DNA of 64,000 nt from Hypomyces perniciosus (GCA_008477525.1 SPDT01000007.1:1-64000), one strand, 5' to 3'; numbered from the stretch's first letter, positions 24,867-36,004 are shown. The notes: a model not told the origin generated them from the sequence alone. A program made the numbers and translations.

Positions 24867-24998
24867 ACAGCACTTCCCTTAACGCTACTACAGCACTTAT
24901 AGCGGGTTTTTATAGTACTTATCCTAGCATTTATAGCACTTCCCCTAGCGCTACTACAGTACTTATAGCGGGTTTTTATAGTGTTTATTTTAATGCTT
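24867..24998 (+). repeat. Two-copy 66-bp direct repeat in Copia leader
   Basis: ACAGCACTTCCC...TTATAGCGGGTTTTTATAG recurs with a 66-bp period at 24867 and 24933, just behind the 5' LTR. Confidence 0.75.
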
Positions 24999-27843
24999 AT
25001 ATTAGCACTTTTAGGATTTTTTAGCTATTTGAAGCTATTCCTAGGCTTTTACTGTAAATACTGTTACAGTTATAGTAATACTATTTATATTACATTTTCT
25101 ATATACTATATAGTATATTCCCTATTTCTATAGGATATAGGTTTAATATTAACAGTATAAGTCGATCTATTAGGGCTCCTAGCAGCCCTATTTCCTTAAT
25201 TAAGGATAATAGCTCTCCCTAGCAGTAAAGGGATCTATTTATTTAGGTGCAGAATATAAAACAAGAGCTTTAGGTATAAAGGGCTTTGACTAAGATAGTA
25301 AAGGTATAGTTAAAGGGTCAGAATAATATTATAACTTAGTTATTTAATACTCTAGCTAGCCTAGCTGCTACTATATTAAGGCTTTAATAACAGACTACTA
25401 GGCTAATATAAGTTAACCCTATAGCCTCTATTTCAGTGCTAATATAAGCCCCTACTCCTATTCCTATACTAGTTTAGGTTCTATTTACATCTATTCCTTA
25501 ACCCTAAACTACTATTTTTACTTTAAATAGTAGTTTTATTAAAGAGGCATTAAAAAAGGTCTATAGCTTTCCAGAAAGCTATAAGCTAGTGGGCCTTAAT
25601 AACTTTAATTAATAGAAACAGTCTTTAAGTATTATACTAAAGGCTATAGATTACTATACTTTTATAGAAAATCCTATAGTTATTAATTCTTTATTTAATT
25701 TAAAATAGGCCTCATTATTTATGGTAATTAGGGATAGTTTAATAGCTATTCCTGCTGTATTTATTGCTTGGATTTAAAGCCTAAAAGAAGTATTTTTAGT
25801 ATTAAAGAAATAATATAATTACTTTAATACTTTATAGAGAGATTCCCTTTATAGGGAATTTCACTTATTAAATTATAGTAATTATAAAAGATCTTTAACT
25901 AAATTTAATACTACTTTTAATAGTTTATTAGCTAAGTTAGCTATTTTAAAGGTTAATATTAATATACTAAACCAAGTAAATTAATATTTAAATTCCTTAA
26001 AAAGACTTATCCTTAATAGGCTGAAAAAATTAAAGGAACTATTAGATCTAGTAAAGCTATTAGGCAATTAACTAAAGGTTTTAATACTTAGTTTTTTATA
26101 GCAGATATATTAAAAGAGACTAGGAATCTATCTTTTACTGTATATAAGGTTAATAAGGCCTCGGGCCCTTTTAAGTCCCCTAATTAAAAGCTAGCTTTTA
26201 ACTCTAATAAAAGGAAAGGAAATCAAAAGAATCAAGGAAATTAAAAGATTTAAAAGAACCAGAAGTAAACTATAGAGGATACTGCTTTTGCTAGTATATA
26301 TTATCTAGCTACTAGGGAGTATAGCGCAGAAGAGCTATTAAAAGAGTCTTCTACTAAATCTATTAGTAGTTTAAATAGTAATCGAGATCTTTTATATACC
26401 TTAAACGCTAAAAAAGGCAAAAAGCCTTTTAAGCCTTTTAAATCTTTTAAAAAACCTAAATCCCCTAAACTTCCTATTCAGGATAGTCTATTATATAATA
26501 CTGGATTTATAGTTTATATAGTTAACTCTAGGAAATGGTTTATAGACTATAGACCTAATAACAGGGACCTAGGTATTGTTTATACTGGCAGGGGCCCTGT
26601 TACCTTTAAGGGAATAAATACAGCTACTTTTAATATCTTTAATAAAGATAATAACTATAAAAAGATAAAATTGCTAAATACCCTCTATTGCCTATAGCTA
26701 GATATAAACCTTATAAGTGGTTTAAGGCATTACTAAGCTAGAGGATATATATAGTATAATACTCTTTTTACGAAAACTATATAGCTAATAGGGCTACTAA
26801 ATCCCTTAAAATATAGTTTTTTTCCTTACAATTAAAAGATATACTACACTATACAGCTATATAAATAGCTATAGAGCTTATAGCTTTATATAGGTTTAAA
26901 TTCCTGCTATTAGCGAGGAAAAGGCTTAGGAATATATTGCTATTCTAGAAGCAATAGCTTCGAAACAACAACCAACTAGATTTAGTCCTAGGCTTATAAA
27001 GAAGAATAATCCTAAGGGAAAGGATCTTTTTAAACTCCCTGAAACCCTAGGCTAAGTGGAGGAAGAGGGGCCTTATGTGCCCCTATTGCCTAAGGAAATA
27101 GGGGGGAATAAGCCTATAGAGGATACCTTTATAGAGGAAAGGCCCTATATGCCTAGGGAATCCTCTATTACTAAAGATCTAGAAGTTATTAAGTTATCTA
27201 AACCAGAGGGAGATACTATTATTAATAGTAATTCTAGCTATAAGCTGCTAAAGCTAGCCCTCTTATAGTATAAAAGACTAGGTTATATTAGCTTAAGTCT
27301 ATTAAAGAAAACTGCTAAGATAACTGTTGGAATTCCTAACTTTAATTCTATTAAAGAGACTAAATTCTACTGCTTAGCGTATAATAAGGGAAAAGCTATT
27401 AAGAGGCTTTATTTAAAGCCAATTCCTAATCCACTAGCCTCTCTAAATCGCCTAGAAGCTACTACTTTCTCTATAAAGCCGGTGCCTTATAATAAAGCCT
27501 CTATTAATCTTTTAATTATTAATAGAAAATTAAGATATAGGTAGCTATTCCTCTTAAGAGATCGAAGTGGACCCACCCTTCTAGCTACTATACAAGGCTT
27601 TATAAATAGCCTAAAAACGCAGTATAACCGGTATCCTAAGGAATTCTATTATAATAATAGAAAGGAAATTAATTAGGAACTTTAGACTTAGTTCTTTTCT
27701 TTAGGAATTACATTTTCCTATAGCAGCCCTTACATTTATAAATAAAATAGTCTAATAAAACACTCTATTAAAGTTTTATTAAATAGGCTATAGGCTATTA
27801 TTATAGTAGCTAACTTGCCACTATATCTCTGGAATTTTATTAT

Positions 27844-28424
27844 TGTTGAAAAGGAGGGCTAAAAAGTAAGGATTTTAGTGTATTTAGGTAACCTTCCTAT
27901 TCTGGCTTGACCCGGAATTAGGCCCGACGCTAGGACCGAGTTCCGGAGGAACTTCGGTGTAAGTCAGGAAATTTCTGTTATCTTCAACGATAACAATTGA
28001 GCTAGGACCAGCTATCCCGCCTACCCTAGACTCAATACAATGGCCACAATGGCTATTGTGAAAAATCTGACTAAAATGGTTTCCTGTTTGTATAGCCGTG
28101 AGTCGATTTGGCCGATTTCCTATACAAATGAATTTTGCGGAAAATAGGAATAGGGCCACGAACCCAATTCTGCCGCCGCATTCCTATTATCTAGTCGGAG
28201 GACTATTATAGAAGACAAAGCTATTGTTCATACAATTCACTTCTACACCAGCCGCACATACACTAGATATTCTATAGCTTCTAGCTATTAGATCGTTTAC
28301 AATTCAATTGTTTATCCATTATTAACCCAACTAGACTCTCAGTCGTTTCCTCATTACTGCATTGGGTGCACCTTCCTAGAAGCTGCACTTAAATAAGGTT
28401 TAGTATAACCTTGTTATTTTAACA
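27844..28424 (+). mobile_element. Solo Copia LTR with ATTAT target duplication
   Basis: 581 bp from TGTTGAAAAGG to TATTTTAACA, flanked on both sides by ATTAT (27839-27843 and 28425-28429). It lies inside the integrase frame of a same-family element. Removing it and one ATTAT rejoins the coding segment. Less RIP-damaged than its host. Confidence 0.92.
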
Positions 28425-28956
28425 ATTATTACTGTAGTTTTTGAATTAGTTAACTATCCAGCCATTACTAATAGGGACTCCACCCTTTATCAAGAATTAT
28501 ATAAAGACCTAGACTTTAATAAGGATTATAAGCCTAATCTATAAAGATATAGGATTATTAGCTCTTATTATAAAGTATTCGTTCCGCAAAAATAAAGGGC
28601 CAAGGGCTATAAATTAGCCCTTAAAACTAAAACTGGGAGACTGTTAGCAGTTTTAGGTAATAATACTTATCTTATCTATATTCTAACTAGATATATAGTC
28701 TTTAAATCATTAACTATAAAGCTGTATAAAGATAAGATTCTTAAGCTTTAAATCCTAAAGCCTACTATAGGTTAGGATAATAAGGAATTAAAGGGAGAAA
28801 TAGAGCTAGATTTACTAGATTAAATAATTCCTAGCTCTTAGGATATTAATCCCTTACTCCCTAACCCTATTTTAGAGGGAGTACCCACTGCTATTCCCTT
28901 TATTCCTACACCAGTTATATAAGACTCTGCTGTTATAGAGGATCCAATACATATAG

Positions 28957-29220
28957 TGTGACGGAGCGCGGCACAGCTATATGGAGCATAGAGAGATGGG
29001 AAACGAAGCTTGATTCTATGAAAGAGAATATGCCGTAGTGGCCTCACTATATATACACATAGCTAACACAAAGAAGAAGCTGTGTGCAGGCGCTTACAGC
29101 GCCTGCATAGTCTGACACATCGCTTATGCGATGTGTGTGTCAGCTCGTATCTGCTTACATAGCAGATAAGAGCTCCCTAGCGCTGATAAGCGGTAGGGCC
29201 CCGGCCTACTCAACCCAACA
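28957..29220 (+). mobile_element. Solo LTR, 264 bp, TATAG target duplication
   Basis: TGTGACGGAGCGCGG to CTCAACCCAACA, flanked by TATAG (28952-28956, 29221-29225). GC-richer than its host and free of obvious RIP. A RIP-damaged relative is at 47694-47967. It contains strong short palindromes (CAGGCGCTTACAGCGCCTG; ACATCGCTTATGCGATGT). No internal region of this family is in the window. Confidence 0.9.
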
Positions 29221-29920
29221 TATAGATATATCCTACTTTCTCTATAATAGCGTTAGAAAGCTAGCCTTTCCAGCTACTGCAGCACAAGACCCTTAAACGC
29301 TCAAGCAAGTACTTTATAGTCCTGATAAGACTAAGTGGCTAGCAGCGATTTATAGCGAATTTAACCAGCTAGTCAAACAATACACCTTTACTTTTATTAA
29401 GCGTAATAGTATTCTTAAAGGCAGGAATCCTATTACTAGTCGATTAGTTTTAAAGACTAAATAAGACTAGAATAATAGAATAGTTAAATTTAAAGCTAGG
29501 CTAGTTGCTAGGGGCTTTCAATAACTAGAAGGAATAGATTTCAACTAAACGTTTACCTTAACGGCTGTTCCTTCTACCTAGCGGCTTCTATTAGCCTTAG
29601 CCACTATCTATAACTAGGAAATCGAACAAATCGACTTTATTGGTGCATTCCTTAACGGGATACTTAAGGAAACTATCTTCCTTAACTTCCCTAAAGGATT
29701 TAAAGACTATGCCAGTCAAGCTTCCTTTAAAATTAAGTCTATTTTTAGAAAGCTGGGTTATAACCCTAATATAGATCAGGTTATTCAGTTACAGAAAGCT
29801 CTTTATAGCCTGAAACAGTCCCCCAGAGAATGGCAATAGGCTTTATAAGCCTTAGGAAATAAACTAGGATATAATCCTTGCTTTTTAAACTATTAGCAGT
29901 TAATAAAGTAGGTTAATATA

Positions 29921-30331
29921 TATATTTACTAATATGAAATATTATTAATAAATAAAAGAATAAAAATATATAAAGATAAATCTGTAAAAGAGATAATAAA
30001 ATAAATAAAGTAATAGAAAAGTAGGAATTTTATAAAATCCTTAACTACTATAATAAAGATAGCCTATATTATTATATAGCCTAGAAATACTATATACTAA
30101 ACTGGTAACCTGGGAAAGACTTAAAAGGATAAGATACTGCCCTTTTAGAATATTATATAAAAAACCCTAATAAGCCTAGCCTGCCTACCTAGGTTAAAAA
30201 AAGGAAGATAACTAACTTAACCTGCAATATAGTAACTACTTATAATAGAATTAATATAATAAAAGGACTAGAATATATATAGTTTTAGAATAGCTATTTA
30301 AAGGTAAATAAAGTTTAAAAGGGGGGGGTAC
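29921..30331 (+). mobile_element. Gypsy 3' fragment: pol tail and polypurine tract
   Basis: The Copia RT is succeeded by a frame that resembles the end of a Gypsy chromointegrase (chromodomain-like W-x-P-G near 30105, then a basic tail), ending in the polypurine tract AAAAGGGGGGGG (30318-30328). The junction near 29921 is between unrelated elements. Confidence 0.55.
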
Positions 30332-30500
30332 TGTTACGGCACTAAACCTGCCCTCCAATAACTTATTAGTATTATATATATCCTTATATAATAACTTAAT
30401 CCTATACCTTTAAACCATATTCTTATAGCTTCTTGCCTTATTTAAGGCACAACAAAAATATTACCTTAACCTACTATTCTATATACTATAATACCAGGTT
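30332..30500 (+). mobile_element. Gypsy LTR fragment
   Basis: Starts TGTTACGGCACTAAACCTGCCC immediately after the polypurine tract. The related LTR at 52220 reads TATCACGGCACCAAGCCTGCCC and shares the CTTCTTGCCTTATTTAAGGCACAA segment. Interrupted near 30500 by an inverted LTR. Confidence 0.7.
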
Positions 30501-30861
30501 AGGCTATAGGGTAAGGTTTAGGGTATCTATATTTATCTCGCTTATAATTAGTTTCCTATATATATAGGGTTTAAGGGATAAAGGCTAGGCTATAGAGGTA
30601 TTATTATAGGTTTATAAATAAAGGGGAATTTATAATCGATTAAGTATATACCTCGCGATAGTATAGCCGAGTTAAGGGATAGTATAAACTATTATGGTAT
30701 AGAAAGGCAGGTTAAGGTAAATATTATTGTTATACTATAGAGAGCGAGAAACCCCTAAGGCTTTATGGAAAGCTATAGCTAGGAACGCGTTAGGGCCTGG
30801 TCATGTGACCGGAGCTCACGTGACAGGGTATCAATATCGCGTCACGGTCGGTGCCGTGACA
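30501..30861 (-). mobile_element. Inverted Gypsy LTR
   Basis: Reverse complement of the LTR family at 6571, 38652 and 45585. Read on the minus strand it starts at 30861 with TGTCACGGCACCGACCGTGACG and contains GTTCCTAGCTATAGCTTTCC. It is the least damaged copy and gives the unmutated LTR end. Its inner boundary near 30501 is approximate. Confidence 0.75.
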
Positions 30862-30893
30862 TAGGCCTAGAAAAACCGTTTTAATTAAATACA

Positions 30894-30947
30894 GTTTCCT
30901 TTCCTTTCCTTTCCTTTCCTTTCCTTTCCTTTCCTTTCCTTTCCTTT
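30894..30947 (+). repeat. (TTTCC)n microsatellite
   Basis: About ten perfect TTTCC units followed by degenerate T/C-rich sequence to ~31030. Confidence 0.95.
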
Positions 30948-31164
30948 ATTATACCTTTTTCCTTCCTTCCCTTTCCTTTCTTATTTTTCCTATTTTTCTT
31001 ATTTTCCTATTTCCCAATTTTCTATCTTTATATCCTCTATTACCTATACTTTTATTTCCTATTCCTTTATCTTTACTTAACTTACCTTTATTTCTTTACT
31101 TAAAGTGTAATTAAACTAGATAGCTAGATAACACTAGGGCAGAATAGCTTAGGCAGTAAAATAT

Positions 31165-31304
31165 AGCCTAACCCAACCCTAACCCTAGGGGACAAGATTC
31201 TTTACCCCTAGGTAACGAAATTCTTTTGCCCCAGGGGACAAGGTTGTAAAAGCTAAAATCCTAGGCCTAACCTTATAGCTAAGCAGAAGGTTGGCCCTAA
31301 CTAT
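31165..31304 (-). repeat. Inverted unit edge with minisatellite and telomere-like repeats
   Basis: On the minus strand from 31304: ATAGTTAGGGCCAACCTTCTGC...CTTAGCTATAAGGTTAGGCC, then three 23-bp units (31183-31250; CCCTAGG...AAAGAATCTTGT type), then telomere-like CCCTAACCCAACCC sequence on + at 31167-31187. This is the best preserved copy of the edge shared by units A and B, and it abuts the broken P-type ATPase. Confidence 0.8.
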
Positions 31305-31592
31305 GGAACGAGCTGTATTAGGCATCAGCGATAAGTGACTCTATTTGTTTTTCGTCTTTTAAATTGCCATCGACGCAAGGTCGATGAAATTGTCAACCTA
31401 TACAGTTCGGTATTAAATAGGCAAGGTGATGGCTGGGTCAACCTGGCCTCTCGAGTGAACACTGCGAATAGCCAAGGACTCGTGGGAGCTGGAGCGGCTC
31501 AGAGCGCGAGAGCGTCGACTGATACCCCGGCCACGGTCCTGCTCCTCGTCGTGCCATCGGATTCGCTCCTCTGCTTCCTTTTCTGGCGCCAT
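31305..31592 (-). pseudogene. P-type ATPase (Na+/K+-like) 5' fragment
   Basis: A minus-strand start at ATG 31592 (context ACACAATACAATGG) gives about 59 codons beginning M-A-P-E-K-E-A-E-E-R-I-R-W, a Ser/Arg-rich stretch (S-R-R-S-R-A-L-S-R-S-S-S), then S-I/L-A-I-R-S-V and D-P-A-I-T-L-P-I. The next codon is TAA followed by Y-R-T-V. Fungal Na+/K+-type P-type ATPases have this N-terminal layout, with L-P-I-x-Y-R-T before the cation-ATPase N domain, so the TAA is best read as a RIP-converted CAA. The sequence after Y-R-T looks like an intron start and is cut by the unit edge at 31304. The ~1000-residue remainder is absent. Family assignment rests on the N-terminal pattern only. Confidence 0.6.
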
Positions 31593-31746
31593 TGTATTGT
31601 GTAACAAGAGAAATGGGTTGAAAAGGGAATGGGGTCACGGGAAGAGTGACAGAGGGAGAAAAGAGACGGAATGGGAGAGAGAGTGAGAAAGGTAATGCGA
31701 TGGGGGATGGCAGTGTAAGAGGATGCCAGCCCAACGGGGCTTTATA
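31593..31746 (-). promoter_or_regulatory. Leader and TATA box of the ATPase fragment
   Basis: On the minus strand TATAAAG (31740-31746) lies ~150 bp before the ATG and is followed by a C/T-rich leader (about 31615-31690), a layout typical of strongly expressed fungal genes. It supports the start at 31592. Confidence 0.55.
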
Positions 31747-31749
31747 CTC

Positions 31750-33186
31750 TCTGTATAGGGCACACATATTGACGGGATGGCAATAGCTAAACTAGACTAT
31801 ATGATAAGACACGGTGTGTGCGGTTCCGGTCCTATGGCGCGGCTGACGCTGCCGGCTGCACACGGTGGTGATGGGCCATGGCCGGTGATTTTTCCGTTGC
31901 TAAGTGAAGCGCACGCTCTCCACCACTCTGGCTCTCGACTAGCCAGGGGCCACCTTTTTTTCTGATTTGAATATTTTTTTTTATATATTTTTTTTTCATA
32001 ATGGCTTACACAGTGCACTCGTGAAACATTTGTGTAATAGAAATCACAAGGGAGGTGGATAGGCAGTGATCCTGCGGTGAAAGGCGGTGACCTCATCTCT
32101 CATTTCTCTTATATGGGCCACGAATCGCATGATGGGGCTGGGCGCGTGTATAAGAGAGCCCACAAGAAAGAGTGTGTGGGAGACGACGTGGCTGTAGAAG
32201 AATGCGCTAGAGAGCTTTATTGTTTGCGACGGTGTGGCAGAGGGTGGCAGAGAAGAGGGAGAGACGAGGAGCAAGAGATGACGGACACTGGCCGGACTAC
32301 CCTTGGGAATGGGCCAGGCTGTGCTTGTTGGTAGTGTGTGAGCGTGTGAGAGGGAACAGCAAACTTCCAATAGCGCACTAGATAATTGGCTCGTCCGATT
32401 GCAGGATAGAATGGGGGGGATGGCATGGGATATGATGCGATGGGATAGGTTAGGATAGCATAGGACTAGAGATAGGCGATGAGCATGACAACTGACACGA
32501 GAGAGACGAGGCGAGTCGAGGGAAGGCGAGGAGATGGGGATTTCAAGAAAGGCAAGACGACAAAGGATCCATTGGCTAGCAACTTTCCACCATGCTTTGC
32601 AACTGCCACGGCAATTTCCAAAAGAGACTCGGGGATGCGCCTTCCGTCGCGGGTGCAACAAGTATAGGCGTACCTGATAATAACGGGGAGGTATCGACGA
32701 TGAGCCTGCCACAGCGTAGTGATATGAGCGATATACCTACACTGGACGAGCCGGCCGTCGCAGTAGGACAATGGAGGCAAGAGGGACGACGGGTGACACT
32801 CAACAGGACTTGTGCTGGAAACAGATCGGCGAGTAGGACCCGAGCGCTAACTGCCAGAACTGGAATGATAGGAAAATTCGACGGGCAGAAAAAAAGATAG
32901 CTTTTTTTTGTGTCGTGATACCCTCTTTTCCCATTTCGCTCTACTGTTGATGATGCTAGCAGGGCTGTGGTGGTACTGTTGGCTGGCGCGTGTTTCCAGG
33001 TCTGTGGTTGCTTGCGTAGCTTTCCGCGTTTGGTGCTAGGCGGTTCCGGTGGTGTGGCCACAGGACCTGCCAGCAAGTGCCCAATAACAGAGGGCCTTTA
33101 GGCTTTGGGACATGCGCCATGCTCGCCATGACGCAGGTGGAAGAGGCTGTAGACTGACCGATTTCAATGGGCGGTACCCGCGGCAC
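31750..33186. other. Island of normal composition, no gene recognised
   Basis: Roughly half G+C with low-complexity purine-rich stretches (32030-32560). Overlapping open frames occur on both strands (longest 32044-32712 on -, 222 codons), but their translations are low-complexity, with no domain or consistent codon pattern. It is probably the upstream region of the broken ATPase. Confidence 0.5.
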
Positions 33187-33372
33187 TGTTATGGACTTGA
33201 GCCTAGGGCTCGAGCTTATATGTGTAAGCCCTATAGCTGGTTGTATTAGCTGCGACGAGCAGCTAGTTCAATATATATCCTTTTGCCTTGATAGTATAGG
33301 ATAGCGGCCTGGCGGCCGCTAATGGCCATAGCGGCAGCTATCGCTTTAGCCCAATCGGGTCAGTCTATTATA
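33187..33372. mobile_element. Solo LTR, 186 bp, GGCAC target duplication
   Basis: Starts TGTTATGGACT and ends AGTCTATTATA (RIP form of AGTCCATTACA), so the ends are inverted repeats with TG...CA. Flanked by GGCAC at 33182-33186 and 33373-33377. No internal region of this family is present. Confidence 0.8.
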
Positions 33373-33650
33373 GGCACACATATCACCTATAGTGGGACTG
33401 CAAAAGTCCCAATACACTAGCCATTTTACACTAAAAGTCATTACTGTAACTCTTTAATAAAGCTATATAATGAAATCTATAATTATATTGTAAACATATA
33501 TTTATATTAATAAGTACCTAAACTTTTATTTCTATTAATTAACTTTTGAAAATATCTTTTTAAACTAAAGATATATATAAAGGGAAAACCTGGTGTTAAG
33601 GGGTTCCACGTAACCCTACACTTAATAGGGTATTTACCTTACCTTCGCCG

Positions 33651-33676
33651 CACTTAAGGAAATGTTTCCTTAAGTG
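33651..33676. repeat. Perfect 12-bp-arm palindrome
   Basis: CACTTAAGGAAA, TG, TTTCCTTAAGTG: a perfect 12-bp inverted repeat with a 2-bp centre. It directly borders the longer inverted repeat that follows. Confidence 0.9.
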
Positions 33677-33677
33677 T

Positions 33678-33912
33678 AATAGACTAGCTTTAGGGCCGCT
33701 GCAAATAGGCGTTAATTGTTGTAGACTCAAGCTTTAAGCTCAGGTTATCTTTAAAAGGAAAGAGAACTATATATGGTCCGCGCAGTCCATATATTAAAGG
33801 TTATATTAAAGGGAGGAATATATCATTTTAATTATAAAATACCTTTCTCTTTAAGTATATTAATATTATAATTAATGCCTATTTGCAGCCAGCCTAGGGC
33901 CAGTCTATTATA
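33678..33912. repeat. Inverted-repeat element with ~40-bp arms
   Basis: The arm TAATAGACTAGCTTTAGGGC... (33678-33717) is mirrored at 33868-33912 (GCTGCAAATAGGC-GTTAAT on one side, ATTAATGCCTATTTGCAG on the other). Between them is a smaller inverted repeat around ATATATGG/CCATATAT (33769-33794). The ends resemble the 33187-33372 LTR end (TAATAGACT). It is probably a MITE-like or paired-LTR structure. Confidence 0.6.
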
Positions 33913-34370
33913 CCTTATCGATATAGTTTGCCCTATATATATCCTTCTTTATACTAATATAATTCCAAGTGCGAACAAGGTAATTAATATTATTGATAAG
34001 CTTTAGGGCCCTATAGGCCCTATAGCTTAGTTACTATTAGGCACCTATAGTAGTAGCTTGGTAGTATGCCTTGTAGCCACTATAGAAGGTAGTGCTGTTG
34101 CCAGAGTGCCTTTAAAATACCTGCGTATAATGCTTATTAAGAGCGTCCGTGGTGAAAAGCGAATAATCTAAAGTAGAATAGCGACCTTCTACCCTAGTAA
34201 CTAACGTACTATCTACTACATTACACTAACCACTAGAGTAAATCGAATTACATCCGCTTCTCGGCACAACCTGGATTTGGTTTTTCTGCGAGAACTAAGT
34301 CGTAGTAGCATGCACTCGAGGACATTAGAATATTAGTATATGTCCGCCGATAAATTATGGAGTATTAGCG

Positions 34371-34498
34371 GCCGTGAGATGCGGGAGGTAATAGTCTGTA
34401 GTACTGGCGGAGTTGGCGTGCCGCGGACTTTCTATATAGGCCGTGAGATGCGGGAGGTGCGGAATTGCGGAGTTGGCGTGCCGCGGACTTTATATATA
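34371..34498 (+). promoter_or_regulatory. Duplicated promoter segment with CGG-N10-CCG sites
   Basis: Two ~60-bp direct repeats, each with CCGTGAGATGCGGGAGGT and CGGAGTTGGCGTGCCG, lie 115-240 bp before the ATG at 34613. Each contains CGG and CCG triplets separated by 10 bases (34408-34423 and 34468-34483), the arrangement bound by many Zn2Cys6 fungal regulators. A TATATATAAG box follows the second copy. The duplication is seen; the regulator binding is inference. Confidence 0.6.
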
Positions 34499-34612
34499 AG
34501 ACGCCTTGATTAAAGTTCAGTGCCTAGTATTTGGTTAATAAAGATATAAATAGCAGCTATTTTTTTCGTCCAGAACGGAATTAATTTTTAAATTACATCT
34601 CCGTAAAACATC

Positions 34613-35406
34613 ATGGCTGGCTCGAAGATACTTGTTCTTGGTGCTACGGGCCCAGCAGGCATTTGCCTGCTGCGAGAGCTCCTACATCGAAACCACGACG
34701 TGATTGCCTATGCGCGAAACCCCAGTAAGATACCTGAGGACCTCTCATCAAACGCGCATTTGACGGTATATAACCCACCTGCCCATCATGTTTTGATATG
34801 CGGCATGCTGACAGCGTCCAGATTATCAAGGGTGAAATGACGGATACTGCCAGCCTCTCAAAGGCAATCTCTCAATCCAGCGCCATTCTATCTCTCCTCG
34901 GACCGAGCACCAGCAACATTCGAGGCACCACTTATGCCACGCAGTTCCCAGATTACTACACCAAGTCTGTCTTCCCCCTCATGAGAGAACACTCGGTACG
35001 CCGCATCTTCGCCATGGGAACCCTGTCCATTCCCCGCCCCGAAGACGGCTTTTCCATCCTGGCGTTTCTGATGGTCTGTATTGTAAGACTGTTCGCCTCA
35101 ACCACCTACCGCAACGTGCTGGGCATCGCCGAGGCGTTCGAGAAAGAGGCTACAGGGTTGGACTGGACCGTGTACCGCATCGCAGGCTTGCCTGGCGGAC
35201 AAGACAAGGAATCCTGGGCAAAGGATAGAAACAACGGCGATACTTATGTGGGAATAAAAGCAGGCAAGGGATGGAGCGTTATGCAGAAGCGGGCGGCACT
35301 GACGAGATGGCTTGTAGATGCGGTGGAGGATGGCGCGACGGAGTTGATTGGGAAGATGCCGGCCGTCAGCAAACTCGCGGGGTCGGGTGAGAAGACGGCG
35401 GATTGA
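34613..35406 (+). CDS. NAD(P)-binding Rossmann-fold protein (NmrA/atypical SDR type)
   Basis: Two exons, 34613-34765 and 34822-35406, around a 56-bp intron (GTATAT...CAG, branch-like CTGAC) give 245 residues. This splice joins A-H-L-T to I-I-K-G-E-M-T-D without a stop and matches the family pattern. The N-terminus carries the dinucleotide-binding motif G-A-T-G-P-A-G (residues 10-16) after a hydrophobic beta strand, then Y-A-R-N-P-S-K, V-x-K-G-E-M-T-D (end of the second strand pair) and S-L-L-G-P. Such proteins (PF13460 type) are soluble reductases, epimerases or redox-sensing regulators that bind NAD(P)(H). There is no catalytic YxxxK, as expected for the atypical class, and the substrate is unknown. 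Length is typical and the codons are undamaged, though the gene is flanked by RIP-decayed DNA on both sides. Probably functional. Confidence 0.9.
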
Positions 35407-35800
35407 ATGGCATCAGTCGGCTGGTCTTGTTGATACTTTTCTGTTGTGCTGCTGAATTCCAGTCACGATATAGGATACGGGTATTGTGTGTCTGGGAGCT
35501 GGTAGGTGGCCAGAGCAAGGCTAGTAACGCATGCATCTAAAGGCAATGGGAGAATAATAAACACTTAGCTATGCTGTACCACTATATGAAAACTGCTGTA
35601 GATGGCTGTCCTGCTGTCTAAAAGCTTCCAAACATGCGCGAAGCCTTGCTCGGCCGCGGTGTTTGCTGGGGTTAAACGCCTTCCCTATCACCCAACCTAC
35701 AACACCCAGCCCTTTCTTGGCGCGTCGCTGCCGCCACCGCTTTTGCTGCCCCCTGATCTATAATCTTCCTTTGGCCCTCAGCCCATGTTACCTACGTTAT
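35407..35800 (+). other. 3' region of the Rossmann protein gene
   Basis: Normal-composition DNA covering the likely 3' untranslated region and then C-rich sequence (35640-35770). AT-rich decayed DNA begins near 35800. No gene seen. Confidence 0.5.
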
Positions 35801-36004
35801 TATTATAAAAAATCAACCAGAATAGGCTGATGAATCTTACTTGTGAAATGTCAGGCACCTTAGTATCCAAACCCTGCAAAATATAGGTGGAGGTTGTCTT
35901 AACCTGGATGCATGCATATGCATGTTGGTCCGAAAAGAGTTGCACTGCCTTAGCTGCGCCCTAGTTATCAAAATAAATATACCCGTTGGTGGGTCCTCTG
36001 GAAA

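Larger units (their letters stand above)
24229..29920 (+). mobile_element. Copia-type retrotransposon, truncated and interrupted
   Basis: A 580-bp 5' LTR (24229-24808) is followed at 24809 by GGTTATAAGCCCGG, a possible primer-binding site, then a decayed Ty1/copia polyprotein in the order gag (~25530-26300), gag-pre-integrase (R-L-G-Y-I-S-L-S-L-L-K-K near 27285, then F-Y-C-L-A-Y-N-K-G-K), integrase (to 27843; N-R-L-x-A-I-I-I-V-A-N-L-P-L-Y-L-W), and reverse transcriptase (29300-29920; K-A-R-L-V-A-R-G-F, Q-I-D-F-I-G-A-F-L-N-G, L-Y-S-L-K-Q-S-P-R-E-W). Two LTRs of other insertions interrupt it (27844-28424 and 28957-29220). The RT breaks off near 29920 where Gypsy sequence begins, so RNase H and the 3' LTR are missing. 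RIP damage is moderate: several long segments remain open. Confidence 0.85.

Noticed and set aside
27056..27268. 70-codon plus-strand frame
   Set aside because: It is a surviving piece of the decayed Copia polyprotein, not a separate gene.
27884..28159. 91-codon minus-strand frame, with relatives at 7692-7943
   Set aside because: Lies entirely inside the Copia LTR; openness reflects the conserved LTR sequence.
32044..32712. 222-codon minus-strand frame
   Set aside because: Ser/Leu/Pro low-complexity translation from purine-rich DNA; overlapping frames on both strands are equally open; no family resemblance.
34165..34260. tRNA-like sequence on the minus strand (A-box-like TAGTGTAAT, B-box-like GGTCGC-TATTC)
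   Set aside because: The anticodon stem pairs poorly, position 33 is not T in the better alignment, and the acceptor stem does not close. At most a decayed tRNA or SINE head.
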